From the NCBI GenBank assembly GCA_030689795.1, contig JAUYEO010000357.1, positions 1 through 9,489 on the forward strand: a stretch of DNA of 9,489 nt. Reading direction: 5' to 3'. The DNA is from Desulfobacterales bacterium (GTDB lineage Bacteria > Desulfobacterota > Desulfobacteria > Desulfobacterales > RPRI01). The position numbers were made by a program, and so were the translations under genes. Shown here piece by piece: positions 1 through 8,100 of the stretch (position 1 is its first letter; the number at the start of each line of letters is the position of its first letter). Under the pieces are notes generated by a model. It ran no database searches, had not been told where the DNA came from, and was given only the letters and a program-made list of their open reading frames with translations.

Positions 1-2
1 GG

Positions 3-60
3 AAAGCGGGCTGTTCCGCCATTCATGCTCTGTATGAACGACCCGGTGGCTCCGCTTTTA
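3..60. other. Nested inverted-repeat segment, possible terminator of an upstream gene
   Basis: AAAGCGG at 3-9 is the perfect reverse complement of CCGCTTT at 52-58. Inside it, GCCA (18-21) can pair with TGGC (47-50) and TTCAT (22-26) with ATGAA (34-38), giving three nested stems. The right outer arm runs into TTTTA, as in an intrinsic terminator read on the + strand. The 42-base interior is long for a simple terminator, so a small structured RNA end or a palindromic repeat fragment is also possible. No reading frame of note lies here, and the window edge prevents seeing any upstream gene. Confidence 0.35.
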
Positions 61-69
61 AATAATTTC

Positions 70-97
70 TTGACAAATTAGCCAGTTATGTTATCGA
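70..97 (+). promoter_or_regulatory. Candidate sigma-70 type promoter for the operon
   Basis: A perfect TTGACA lies at 70-75. The best-placed -10 candidate is TATCGA at 92-97, 16 bases downstream, which matches TATAAT at only three of six positions. Transcription would begin near 103-106 and run into the helicase gene. The -35 box is convincing and the -10 box weak, which fits either a regulated promoter or a chance match. Confidence 0.35.
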
Positions 98-105
98 AGC
101 CTAAG

Positions 106-126
106 TTGTTTGTACAGCTCAAACAA
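106..126. promoter_or_regulatory. 7-bp inverted repeat at the predicted transcription start (possible operator)
   Basis: TTGTTTG (106-112) and CAAACAA (120-126) form a perfect 7-bp inverted repeat separated by 7 bases. It begins about 8 bases downstream of the candidate -10 box, where a dimeric repressor would block transcription. As RNA it would make only a weak A/U-rich hairpin, so a DNA operator is the likelier role. The second gene encodes a winged-helix protein that could be the ligand; that link is inference. Confidence 0.3.
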
Positions 127-155
127 ACCATCTTCTCTATATCATATGGAGGTTA

Positions 156-236
156 ATGGCCGGTACGCATCTCTTAAAAGATCTATTTTGCCATACAACC
201 TTACCTTTCCCTAATCAGAGGCCAAATGGAAAATAA
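156..236 (+). CDS. Possible 26-codon leader peptide overlapping the helicase start
   Basis: An ATG at 156 follows a strong GGAGG (148-152) at a short spacing of 3 bases. It opens a 26-codon frame that ends with TAA at 234-236, beyond the helicase ATG at 226 and in a different frame. The predicted peptide begins MAGTHLLKDL and resembles nothing I know. The Shine-Dalgarno is better than the helicase's own AGAGG (217-221), so ribosomes loading here could be delivered to the helicase start by translational coupling. It may equally be a chance frame: it is short, lacks recognisable features, and the spacing is tighter than usual. Confidence 0.25.
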   Translation: MAGTHLLKDLFCHTTLPFPNQRPNGK

Positions 237-3200
237 TCCTGTCAGTGTAAATTTGTCTTCCATAAAGGATAATCATAAACGGGGTTCGGTAGGACAGTTT
301 CTTATTGAAAGTATAAAGCCGGAGGCGAACTTATCTGTTGTTTCAGCCTATTTCACTATCTATGCCTACAATCAATTAAAGGATCAGCTTGACCGGATAA
401 ATCACCTCAGATTTCTTTTCGGCGAGCCTGCCTTTATCAAAGCGATAGACCCGGCTAAAACAAACAGACGTGATTTCAGAATCGAAGACGATAAAATCGT
501 CATTCCCATTGAAAGCCGCCTGATACAGAAAGCAATTGCCAGAAGCTGCTCCGAATGGCTTGAGCAGAAAGCGGAAATCAGGTCAATGGTGAAACCAAAT
601 TTTCTGCATGGCAAGATGTATCACATAACCCAGGAGAGCGGCATTGAGAAGGCCATTGTCGGGAGTTCAAATTTTACGGTAAACGGTCTGGGGCTGGGCG
701 GGAGTAGCAATATTGAATTGAACCTTGTTGTGGATAATGACCGTGACCGGTCCGATTTAAAATCTTGGTTCAATGAATTATGGACGGACGATACCGGTCT
801 GGTTGAAGACGTAAAGGAAAAGGTTTTAAGATACCTCGCACAGTTTTATGTCGAGAACGAGCCTGAATTTATCTATTTCAAAACACTCTTTTGCATATTC
901 GAAAACTATCTTGATGAACAGGAAAAAGGCGGCCTGCTGAATGAAAGAACAGGTTTTTTTGAAAGCGAAATCTGGGATATGCTCTACGATTTTCAGAAAG
1001 ACGGCGTCAAAGGCGCAATAAATAAAATCCTGAAACATAACGGCTGCATCATCGCAGACAGTGTAGGTCTTGGCAAAACTTTCGAGGCGCTGGCGATAAT
1101 CCGGTATTTCGAACTGCTCAATTCCCGCGTTCTTGTGCTTTGTCCCAAAAAACTGTCGGGCAACTGGACCGTTTATCAGTCGGTTATGGGAAATGCCTTA
1201 AACCCGTTTTCAAAAGACAAATTCAACTACACGGTTCTTCACCACACGGACCTTTGCAGAATATCCGGAAAGTCGGACGCTAACGGAATCGATCTTGAGA
1301 ATTTTAACTGGGGCGCTTATGACCTCGTGGTGATAGATGAAAGCCATAACTTCCGCGGAAATCCCATGGATAAGACCGCAGACGACGGCTCCGTAAAAAT
1401 GAACCGTGCGAAATGGCTGATGGAAAAAATCATAAAATCAGGCGTTAAGACAAGAGTCCTGATGCTTTCCGCGACTCCCGTCAACAACAACCTCCGGGAT
1501 CTTCGTAACCAGATACATCTTATTACCGAAGGCAGAGATGACGCCCTTTTTGAGAGTACCCAGATTAAGGATATCGCCCTTTCACTCAAGAATGCCCAGA
1601 CACAGTTTACAGTCTGGGCCGATCCGAAGAAAAATCGTGACCGATCAGTAAAACAACTCCTGGAAAAACTTGATTCATCCTTCTTCAAAATGCTCGATGA
1701 ATTGACGATTGCCCGAAGTCGAAGGCACATAAAAAGCTTTTACAGAATCGAATCGATCGGCAAATTCCCCGAAAGATTGAAGCCGCAATCCATCTATCCG
1801 AATATAGATATAAAGGACCGCTTCTTTACCTATGATGCTCTCAACAAAAAAATCCTTAATTACAAGCTCACCGTATTCAATCCTACGGCTTATGTTAAAG
1901 AGGAGATGAAGCAGAAATACGAAGAGCAGGCAAAAACACAAGGTCTTCCCTTCAAACAGATTCAGCGCGAGCACTACCTCATCGGGATGATGAAGATAAA
2001 TTTTTTAAAACGACTCGAAAGCTCAATTGAATCGTTTGAAATCTCGATGGACAGAACAATTCAGAAAATCGAAAAGCTTGAAAAGAGAATCAATGAGTTC
2101 CTGAAATTACAAAATGGGGCGCAGGAGAAAACGCTGGAAGCATTGGAGCCTGATGAAGATGAAGTTGGGGAAAATGGAGATGACCAGGAGCAGTGGCAGG
2201 TCGGTAAGAAACTCAAATTCGATCTAGCGGATCTTCGCCTTAATGATTGGCTCAATGATCTTGGAAAAGACAGGGAAGCTCTAAATGAACTTTATAATAC
2301 AGCGGTTGCCGTAACGCCTGACCGGGATGCAAAGCTGAAAGAACTAAAACAACTGATAGAGAAAAAGATCAATCAGCCGCTGAATGGAAATAACAGAAAA
2401 ATAATCGTATTCACCGCCTTTGCCGATACCTCACTTTATCTCTATGAGTGCATAAAAGATTGGGTTAAGAAAGACCTGGGACTGGAAATTGCTCTGGTAG
2501 CCGGAAGCTTCACGAAGACCACATTCGGGAGAAACGAATTTTCAAATATCCTTTCAAATTTCTCGCCTATTTCAAAGAACCGGGCAAAGATGAAATCGAT
2601 GCCGCAGGAAGGTGAAATAGATATTATTATTGCCACCGACTGTATCAGCGAAGGGCAGAACCTCCAGGATTGCGATTATCTCATTAATTATGACATTCAC
2701 TGGAATCCTGTCCGCATCATTCAGCGGTTTGGGCGTGTCGACAGAATAGGAAGCAGGAACACCAGGATTCAACTTGTAAATTTCTGGCCGACAAAAGACC
2801 TTGACAACTACATCAACCTGAAAGAACGTGTTGAAGCGCGCATGGCGCTTGTGGATGTCACCGCAACAGGGGAAGATAATATCTTAAACACCGCTCAGAT
2901 TGAAGAACTGATTGAAGAAGATCTGAAGTTTAGAAACCGGCAGTTGAAAGAACTGAAAGACGAGGTGCTCGATCTGGAAGATATGAGTGAAAGCGTCTCG
3001 CTTACAGATTTTACCCTCGACGATTTCAGAATTGAGTTGATGAACTTCATGGAGAACAACAGGAAGAAACTGCAGGAAGCTCCGTTCGGCTTATATGCCG
3101 TAGCGCCTTCACCTTCAGGCGTAAATTCACATCATCTCGAATCGAACCGTTTTTCGGCGGCGGAAAAAGAGATAATAAAGCCGGGCGTGGTTTACTGCCT

Positions 3201-3585
3201 GAAACAAAAAGGTGATACCGGCGGCAATGAAGAGATAAACCCCCTTCAGCCTTATTTTCTGGTTTACATCCGCGAAGATGGCGTAGTCCGTTTCAATTAT
3301 ACCAACGCAAAGCAGATTCTGGAGATTTACCGCCTGATGTGCCAGGGCAGAAAGGAACCTTTTGAAGAGCTTTGCGGGATGTTTAATGCCGAAACGAAGC
3401 AGGGAAAGGATATGGAGAAATATACCGGGCTGCTTCGTCAGGCCATTGACGAAATCTGTCGTGTATTTAAAAAGCGCAGCGCCCAGAAGTTGACTACCGA
3501 TCGGGGGGCATTGCTTATTCCGAAATCAAAACAGATAAATGATATGAATAACTTTGAGCTGGTTACCTGGCTGGTGATAAAATAG
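226..3585 (+). CDS. PLD-like nuclease fused to an SNF2-family DEAD/DEAH helicase
   Basis: Probable motor and nuclease of a DNA-targeting defence system, acting in the cytoplasm on double-stranded DNA. Residues about 1-200 form a phospholipase D-like domain: H128-G-K130, then GSSNFT at 146-151 and NIEL at 162-165, the arrangement common in helicase-linked PLD domains rather than the full HxKx4D signature (T135 replaces the aspartate). The SF2 core follows: Walker A with GLGKT at 281-285, DESH box 371-374, SATPVNN 415-421, ATDCISEGQNLQ from 803, and QRFGRVDRIG at 833-842 (arginine finger motif VI). Between the lobes lie a predicted coiled coil (about 596-629) and an acidic linker (about 640-656). 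Residues 900-1119 carry no motif I recognise. ATG 226 is chosen because an in-frame TAA at 175-177 leaves no other ATG, GTG or TTG upstream; AGAGG at 217-221 is a modest ribosome site. It is intact and first in the operon. It resembles the SNF2 helicases of DISARM class 1 in type, but the PLD fusion differs. Confidence 0.9.
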   Translation: MENNPVSVNLSSIKDNHKRGSVGQFLIESIKPEANLSVVSAYFTIYAYNQLKDQLDRINHLRFLFGEPAFIKAIDPAKTNRRDFRIEDDKIVIPIESRLIQKAIARSCSEWLEQKAEIRSMVKPNFLHGKMYHITQESGIEKAIVGSSNFTVNGLGLGGSSNIELNLVVDNDRDRSDLKSWFNELWTDDTGLVEDVKEKVLRYLAQFYVENEPEFIYFKTLFCIFENYLDEQEKGGLLNERTGFFESEIWDMLYDFQKDGVKGAINKILKHNGCIIADSVGLGKTFEALAIIRYFELLNSRVLVLCPKKLSGNWTVYQSVMGNALNPFSKDKFNYTVLHHTDLCRISGKSDANGIDLENFNWGAYDLVVIDESHNFRGNPMDKTADDGSVKMNRAKWLMEKIIKSGVKTRVLMLSATPVNNNLRDLRNQIHLITEGRDDALFESTQIKDIALSLKNAQTQFTVWADPKKNRDRSVKQLLEKLDSSFFKMLDELTIARSRRHIKSFYRIESIGKFPERLKPQSIYPNIDIKDRFFTYDALNKKILNYKLTVFNPTAYVKEEMKQKYEEQAKTQGLPFKQIQREHYLIGMMKINFLKRLESSIESFEISMDRTIQKIEKLEKRINEFLKLQNGAQEKTLEALEPDEDEVGENGDDQEQWQVGKKLKFDLADLRLNDWLNDLGKDREALNELYNTAVAVTPDRDAKLKELKQLIEKKINQPLNGNNRKIIVFTAFADTSLYLYECIKDWVKKDLGLEIALVAGSFTKTTFGRNEFSNILSNFSPISKNRAKMKSMPQEGEIDIIIATDCISEGQNLQDCDYLINYDIHWNPVRIIQRFGRVDRIGSRNTRIQLVNFWPTKDLDNYINLKERVEARMALVDVTATGEDNILNTAQIEELIEEDLKFRNRQLKELKDEVLDLEDMSESVSLTDFTLDDFRIELMNFMENNRKKLQEAPFGLYAVAPSPSGVNSHHLESNRFSAAEKEIIKPGVVYCLKQKGDTGGNEEINPLQPYFLVYIREDGVVRFNYTNAKQILEIYRLMCQGRKEPFEELCGMFNAETKQGKDMEKYTGLLRQAIDEICRVFKKRSAQKLTTDRGALLIPKSKQINDMNNFELVTWLVIK

Positions 3586-3623
3586 AATAAGAAAGTTGGA
3601 TGCAATTTAAAGAAACTGACGAC

Positions 3624-3629
3624 AGGTGA
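3624..3629 (+). promoter_or_regulatory. Shine-Dalgarno for gene 2
   Basis: AGGTGA lies 3 bases before the ATG at 3633. The same stretch contains an in-frame TGA (3627-3629), so translation cannot begin further upstream in this frame. The 47-base gap from 3586 to 3632 shows no hairpin or promoter that I can support, which suggests genes 1 and 2 are co-transcribed. Confidence 0.6.
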
Positions 3630-3632
3630 GTA

Positions 3633-5138
3633 ATGAATCGAAAAGAACTTGTCCGCAGACTTAGACTGCCGGAATGGGATGACCTTGAAGCAAAGGAGGC
3701 CAGAAAAGACCTTCCGAAGGACATCTGGAAAACGGTAAGCGCCTTCTGCAATACCAACGGCGGAGTCATCGTGTTCGGGGTCAGGGACCTGGGCAAGGGC
3801 AGCCTCGAAATCACCGGGGTCGAGAATGCCGACAAAATCCAGAGCGATTTCATCACTACCTTGAGAAGCGGCAAGTTCAATATTCAACTCTCATCAAAGG
3901 GATATCTTTTTACCATCGAAGGCAGGAAGATCATAACTTTCAGGCTTCCGCCAATGCCCCGGCAAGCGAAACCCGTGTACTATAATGAGGATATCCGCAA
4001 TACCTACGTCCGGCAAGGGGCAACAAATCAAAAAGCGAGCAAAGATGAGATCGTCCGTATGCTACGGGAGGCATCGGAATTCAGTTCCGATTCAATGCTG
4101 ATCGCAGGTGCGGGTATCCGGGAGATAAACCGGGAAACATTAAGGACCTATCTCCGCTATCTGAAAATCCAGAACCAGGAACATCCCTTCATCGCTCTCA
4201 AGGATGAGCAGGTCCTTGAAAAGTGCGGCGCTATGAAGGAAGGGACCCTTACCATGTCCGGGCTTCTCCTGTTCGGAAAGACGGAGGCCATAGTGAGCCG
4301 TTTTCCCGCCTACGGACTTAGCGTCTTTCGCATGAGCGCCATGAACGGCAGTACAGCCAGTGATCGCCGCTGGGATGACCGCAAAATTTACGAGGAGAAT
4401 CTGATCCGGACATTCTTTGCTGCTATGGACTACCTCAAGAAGCATGTGTCCGTACCATTCGTCATGTCGGCGGACGGTGTAAGCCGAACAGAAAATGTGC
4501 CACAGGTTATCGCTGTACGGGAAGCCGTCGTCAATCTCCTTGTCCATCGCGATTACTTCGATAACGGCCAGGCGGCCATACGGATTCATGATGACCGGAT
4601 CGTTTTCAGAAATCCCGGAGCAGCGCCTTTTCCCATCGAGGAAATTCTGAGCGGCTGCGAATCGGTGCCGAGAAACCCCACCATCGCCAGGGTTTTCAGG
4701 CTGCCCGGGTGGGCCGAGATCGCCGGCAGTGGAATGATGAAAATATTCGATAACTGGCGGGCGGCAGGATACGTACCCCCGGTCATCAGGAACAACGAGC
4801 CGACACATTGGTTTACCATCGAGTTCCACGAAAAGGCGGTGGGGCATGAGGAAGCGGTCACGAGCCTGGTCGAGACCACCCAGAAAAGCACCCAGAAACA
4901 GCGAATAATTCTGGGGAAAATGACGGGGAAAATGACGGGGAAAATGACGGGAAAAATTCTCTTGTTGTTACAAGATAATCCTGCCTTATCCATTCCCGAA
5001 CTTGCTGAAAAATTAGGAAAGTCGGAAAGGACAATAGAACGAGCTATCCGAAAGTTACGTCAGTCTGAGCTGTTGAAACGCATTGGTCCGGCTAAGGGTG
5101 GATACTGGGAAGTTCTAAAAGGAGCGGGTAATGAATGA
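3633..5138 (+). CDS. AlbA_2/Schlafen-like ATP-binding protein with C-terminal winged helix (COG2865 type)
   Basis: Likely a nucleic-acid-binding regulator or effector. Residues about 10-140 are an AlbA_2 (Schlafen AlbA-like) domain: E19-x-K21, then AFCNTNGGVIVFGV at 37-50, and a YVRQGATN-type end. Residues about 290-375 match the HATPase_c_4 pattern: REAVVN (296-301), HRDY (305-308), RNPG (326-329) and an AGSGMMKI glycine-rich turn (364-371), suggesting nucleotide binding. A linker carries TTQKSTQK (415-422) and three GKMT repeats (428-439). Residues about 443-495 form a winged helix (SIPELAEKLGKSERTIERAIRKL). The family is often labelled transcriptional regulator, and its members occur near restriction-modification genes; the biochemical role is mostly unsettled. 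Its body is about 52-60% G+C on most lines I counted, higher than its neighbours. Its last 8 bases overlap the methyltransferase gene. It could be an autoregulator, a modulator of the methyltransferase, or a third effector; the domains are more certain than the role. Confidence 0.88.
   Translation: MNRKELVRRLRLPEWDDLEAKEARKDLPKDIWKTVSAFCNTNGGVIVFGVRDLGKGSLEITGVENADKIQSDFITTLRSGKFNIQLSSKGYLFTIEGRKIITFRLPPMPRQAKPVYYNEDIRNTYVRQGATNQKASKDEIVRMLREASEFSSDSMLIAGAGIREINRETLRTYLRYLKIQNQEHPFIALKDEQVLEKCGAMKEGTLTMSGLLLFGKTEAIVSRFPAYGLSVFRMSAMNGSTASDRRWDDRKIYEENLIRTFFAAMDYLKKHVSVPFVMSADGVSRTENVPQVIAVREAVVNLLVHRDYFDNGQAAIRIHDDRIVFRNPGAAPFPIEEILSGCESVPRNPTIARVFRLPGWAEIAGSGMMKIFDNWRAAGYVPPVIRNNEPTHWFTIEFHEKAVGHEEAVTSLVETTQKSTQKQRIILGKMTGKMTGKMTGKILLLLQDNPALSIPELAEKLGKSERTIERAIRKLRQSELLKRIGPAKGGYWEVLKGAGNE
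4913..4948 (+). repeat. Three perfect 12-base tandem repeats encoding GKMT
   Basis: The unit GGGGAAAATGAC occurs three times without mismatch at 4913-4924, 4925-4936 and 4937-4948, followed by a degenerate fourth copy starting GGGAAAAAT. Being a multiple of three, unit gain or loss keeps the frame and only changes linker length between the ATP-binding region and the winged helix. A second, imperfect 12-base duplication just upstream encodes TQKS/TQKQ. Short four-residue repeats at this linker position are a recurring feature of COG2865-type proteins as I know them. Confidence 0.95.
5119..5124 (+). promoter_or_regulatory. Strong Shine-Dalgarno for the methyltransferase, inside gene 2
   Basis: AAGGAG sits 6 bases before ATG 5131, the best-spaced ribosome site in the operon. 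An in-frame TAA at 5116-5118 excludes an earlier start. The start and the gene 2 stop share ATGAATGA (5131-5138), a classic arrangement for translational coupling or reinitiation, tying methyltransferase output to translation of gene 2. Confidence 0.8.
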
Positions 5139-8100
5139 CGCAGGAGTGAAACAAAAAATTCGCATTGCAATTCAGTCGTTCAATAAACACGATCTTACAA
5201 CTGCGTCTTTGGAACTTTTTAATACTCTCGGTTACAACACCGAACGCCAGTCGCCGCTGGATAAACCGACCCGTGAAGCTTTTAAAGAGTCGTTTATTGA
5301 CCCCGATTCAAAATTCAATGGAGAGAAAGCCCTGTTTAAGGACTGGGAATATGTTGACCTGCTTTTTCAATTGTCAAAACAAGAGATAGAATCCACCTTT
5401 AAAAACAACAGCCCTCAAAAATCATTCGAGTTTAACGAAAAACCTGACGGATATCAAAAAACAATAATCGAATCCTATCTTTTCTTCTGCATTGAATTGA
5501 AGAAAGACCAATATACCCGCACTGAACTGAGCCGCATCACCCGTGAAGTGAACCGCCTGTTTCCCATGCCGGTAATGATTCTTTTTAAGACCGGCGGCTC
5601 TCTTACTCTCTCCGTTATCAATCGCAGGCTTCACAAAAAAGATGAGAGCAAAGATGTCCTTGAAAAAGTTACTCTCATCAAAGACATTCGGATAGAAAAT
5701 CCCCACCGGGCGCATATCGAAATCCTGTTTGACCTTTCATTTGATGAGCTCTTGCGCAAACGCGGCTTCACCAACTTTGTTGAACTTCACAATGCCTGGC
5801 AGAAAACGCTGGATACCAAAGCATTGAACGAAAAGTTCTACCGGGAGTTGTTCAACTGGTATTTGTGGGCAGTACAAATTGTCCGGTTCCCGAAACCAGC
5901 TTCAGATCCCACCGACGATAAAACGCATGCATCCACCAGTGTTATCCGCCTCTTGACACGCCTGATATTTATTTGGTTTATCAAGGAAAAGAACCTGATT
6001 CCAGATGATTTGTTCAATAAAAACCGGCTTGTGAATATTATAAAATCCTTTGATCCGAAGAGCCAGGATAGCTCCACCTATTACCGGGCAATTTTGCAAA
6101 ACCTGTTTTTTGCCACTTTGAATACAGAGATGAACCGGGACAGGCCAAGCATCCGGAGATTTATCACCAAAAACCGGGGGCCGAAAGCAGTTACGGAAAA
6201 TTATATGGATCACAGGGTTTACCGCTTTGCCGAATATTTTACAGATACGACGCAAGCAATCCGTTTGTTTGAGCCCATCCCCTTCTTGAACGGCGGCCTT
6301 TTCGAATGCCTGGATTATCCGAAAACCGGTAATGATCCGGAAAAACGGTATGACGGTTTTTCTGAAACTTCCTCAAAACAGGCTGATGTGCCGAACATGT
6401 TATTTTTCGGTCAGGCTGATAATCTGGATTTCAGCGACGATTTTGGCGGCGACAAAAAGAAATCGCGTGAAAAAGCTACCGGAATCATCGAAATTCTGAG
6501 CAGCTACAAATTCACCATTACGGAAAACACGCCGCTTGAGGAAGAAATTGCCCTCGACCCTGAATTGCTGGGCAAGGTGTTTGAGAATCTTCTGGCCAGC
6601 TATACGCCGGAAACACAGACAACAGCGCGTAAACAAACCGGTTCATTTTATACTCCGCGTGAAATTGTAGACTACATGGCGGATGAAAGCCTAAAGGCTT
6701 ATCTGGAGACCCGGCTGATTGATGAGCGCGAGAGGCATTTAAACGATGTTCTGGCAAATCCGGAGTCGCAAACCGATATTTTCGGAAACAAAAAGCGTTC
6801 TCAGCCAAAAATCGCTTTTACGATTAAAAGGCTACATAAGAAAAATAAGGATCAGATTCGCGATCAGTTGGAGCAGTTATTCGACTATACCGCTACAGAT
6901 AATCCTTTTTATAAAAATGAAATGGACACGGATCACCTGATCCGCTTTATCAGCGAATGCAAGATTCTGGATCCGGCGTGTGGTTCGGGTGCATTCCCGA
7001 TGGGTGTCTTGCATCGGATGGTCAACCTGCTTTCCAAACTCGATCCCAGCAACCGGAAATGGAAGGAAGCCCAGCTCCGCAAGGCCGAAAACGACCAGAA
7101 TCTGGCCGAGCAGATGGTTGATGACGAAATACGAGCCAAGGCTATTGAAAGCGCAGAGCAGCGTATCGAATACATCCGGCAGTCCTTTGAAGATGAACAT
7201 CATGAACTGGATTATCTCCGTAAGTTGTTTTTGATCGAAAACTGCATCTTTGGTGTGGATATCCAGCAGATTGCCGTTCAGATCAGCAAGCTGCGGTTTT
7301 TCATATCCCTTGTGGCAGAGCAGACGGTGGATGATGCCAGACCGAACCGGGGTGTAATTTCCCTGCCCAATCTGGAAACCAAGCTGGTTGCAGCAAACAC
7401 GCTCATAAAACTCGGAAAAGAAGAGGGAGGGTTGCCGTCTCCAGCAGGCATTAAAATCAAAGACCAATTGAAACAGATACGGAAGAAAATCTTTTTTGCC
7501 CGAAGATACACTCAAAAAAAGAACTTAAAAGATGAAGAAAGACAGAAGCGGGATGATTTGAAAGGCGCTCTGAAAAACGGCTTTGGAGATGTTGCATCGG
7601 AACAACTGGCCGAATGGAATCCTTTTGATCAGATCCATTCAGCGGTTTTTTTTGAACCTGAATGGATGTTTGGCCTGACAGACGGCTTTGATATTGTCAT
7701 CGGCAACCCGCCGTATGTGCGGCACGAGTTGATAAAAAAGCTGAAACCAGACCTGAAGGAGCAATATAAATCATGTTACACCGGCACATCAGACCTGTAC
7801 GTGTATTTCTTTGAGCAGGGGATTAATTTGCTGAAATCGAAAGGCATACTTACCCTGATAACATCCAATAAATATTTTCGTTCCGACTATGGCGAAAAAC
7901 TGAGGACTTTTCTAAGAACCAAAACCCGCATCCTTCAATTGATTGACTTTGGCGATGCGCCCGTATTTACCGCTATTTCATATCCCAGCATCATCATTGC
8001 CCAAAAGGCAGCAATCGCCTCTATAACCGGAGCATCCAAACGTTTTCAGGAGAAACATCAGGGTATAAAGGCTACCGTTCCAGATCATAGCGTCCGGGTT

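Noticed and set aside
4140..4847. 235-codon open frame on the minus strand inside gene 2
   Set aside because: It lies wholly within a gene with clear AlbA_2 and ATPase motifs; the product has no recognisable domain, and the frame is explained by the higher G+C of gene 2.
6877..7515. 212-codon minus-strand frame opposite the methyltransferase core
   Set aside because: It overlaps the SAM-binding motif of gene 3 and shows no family signature of its own.
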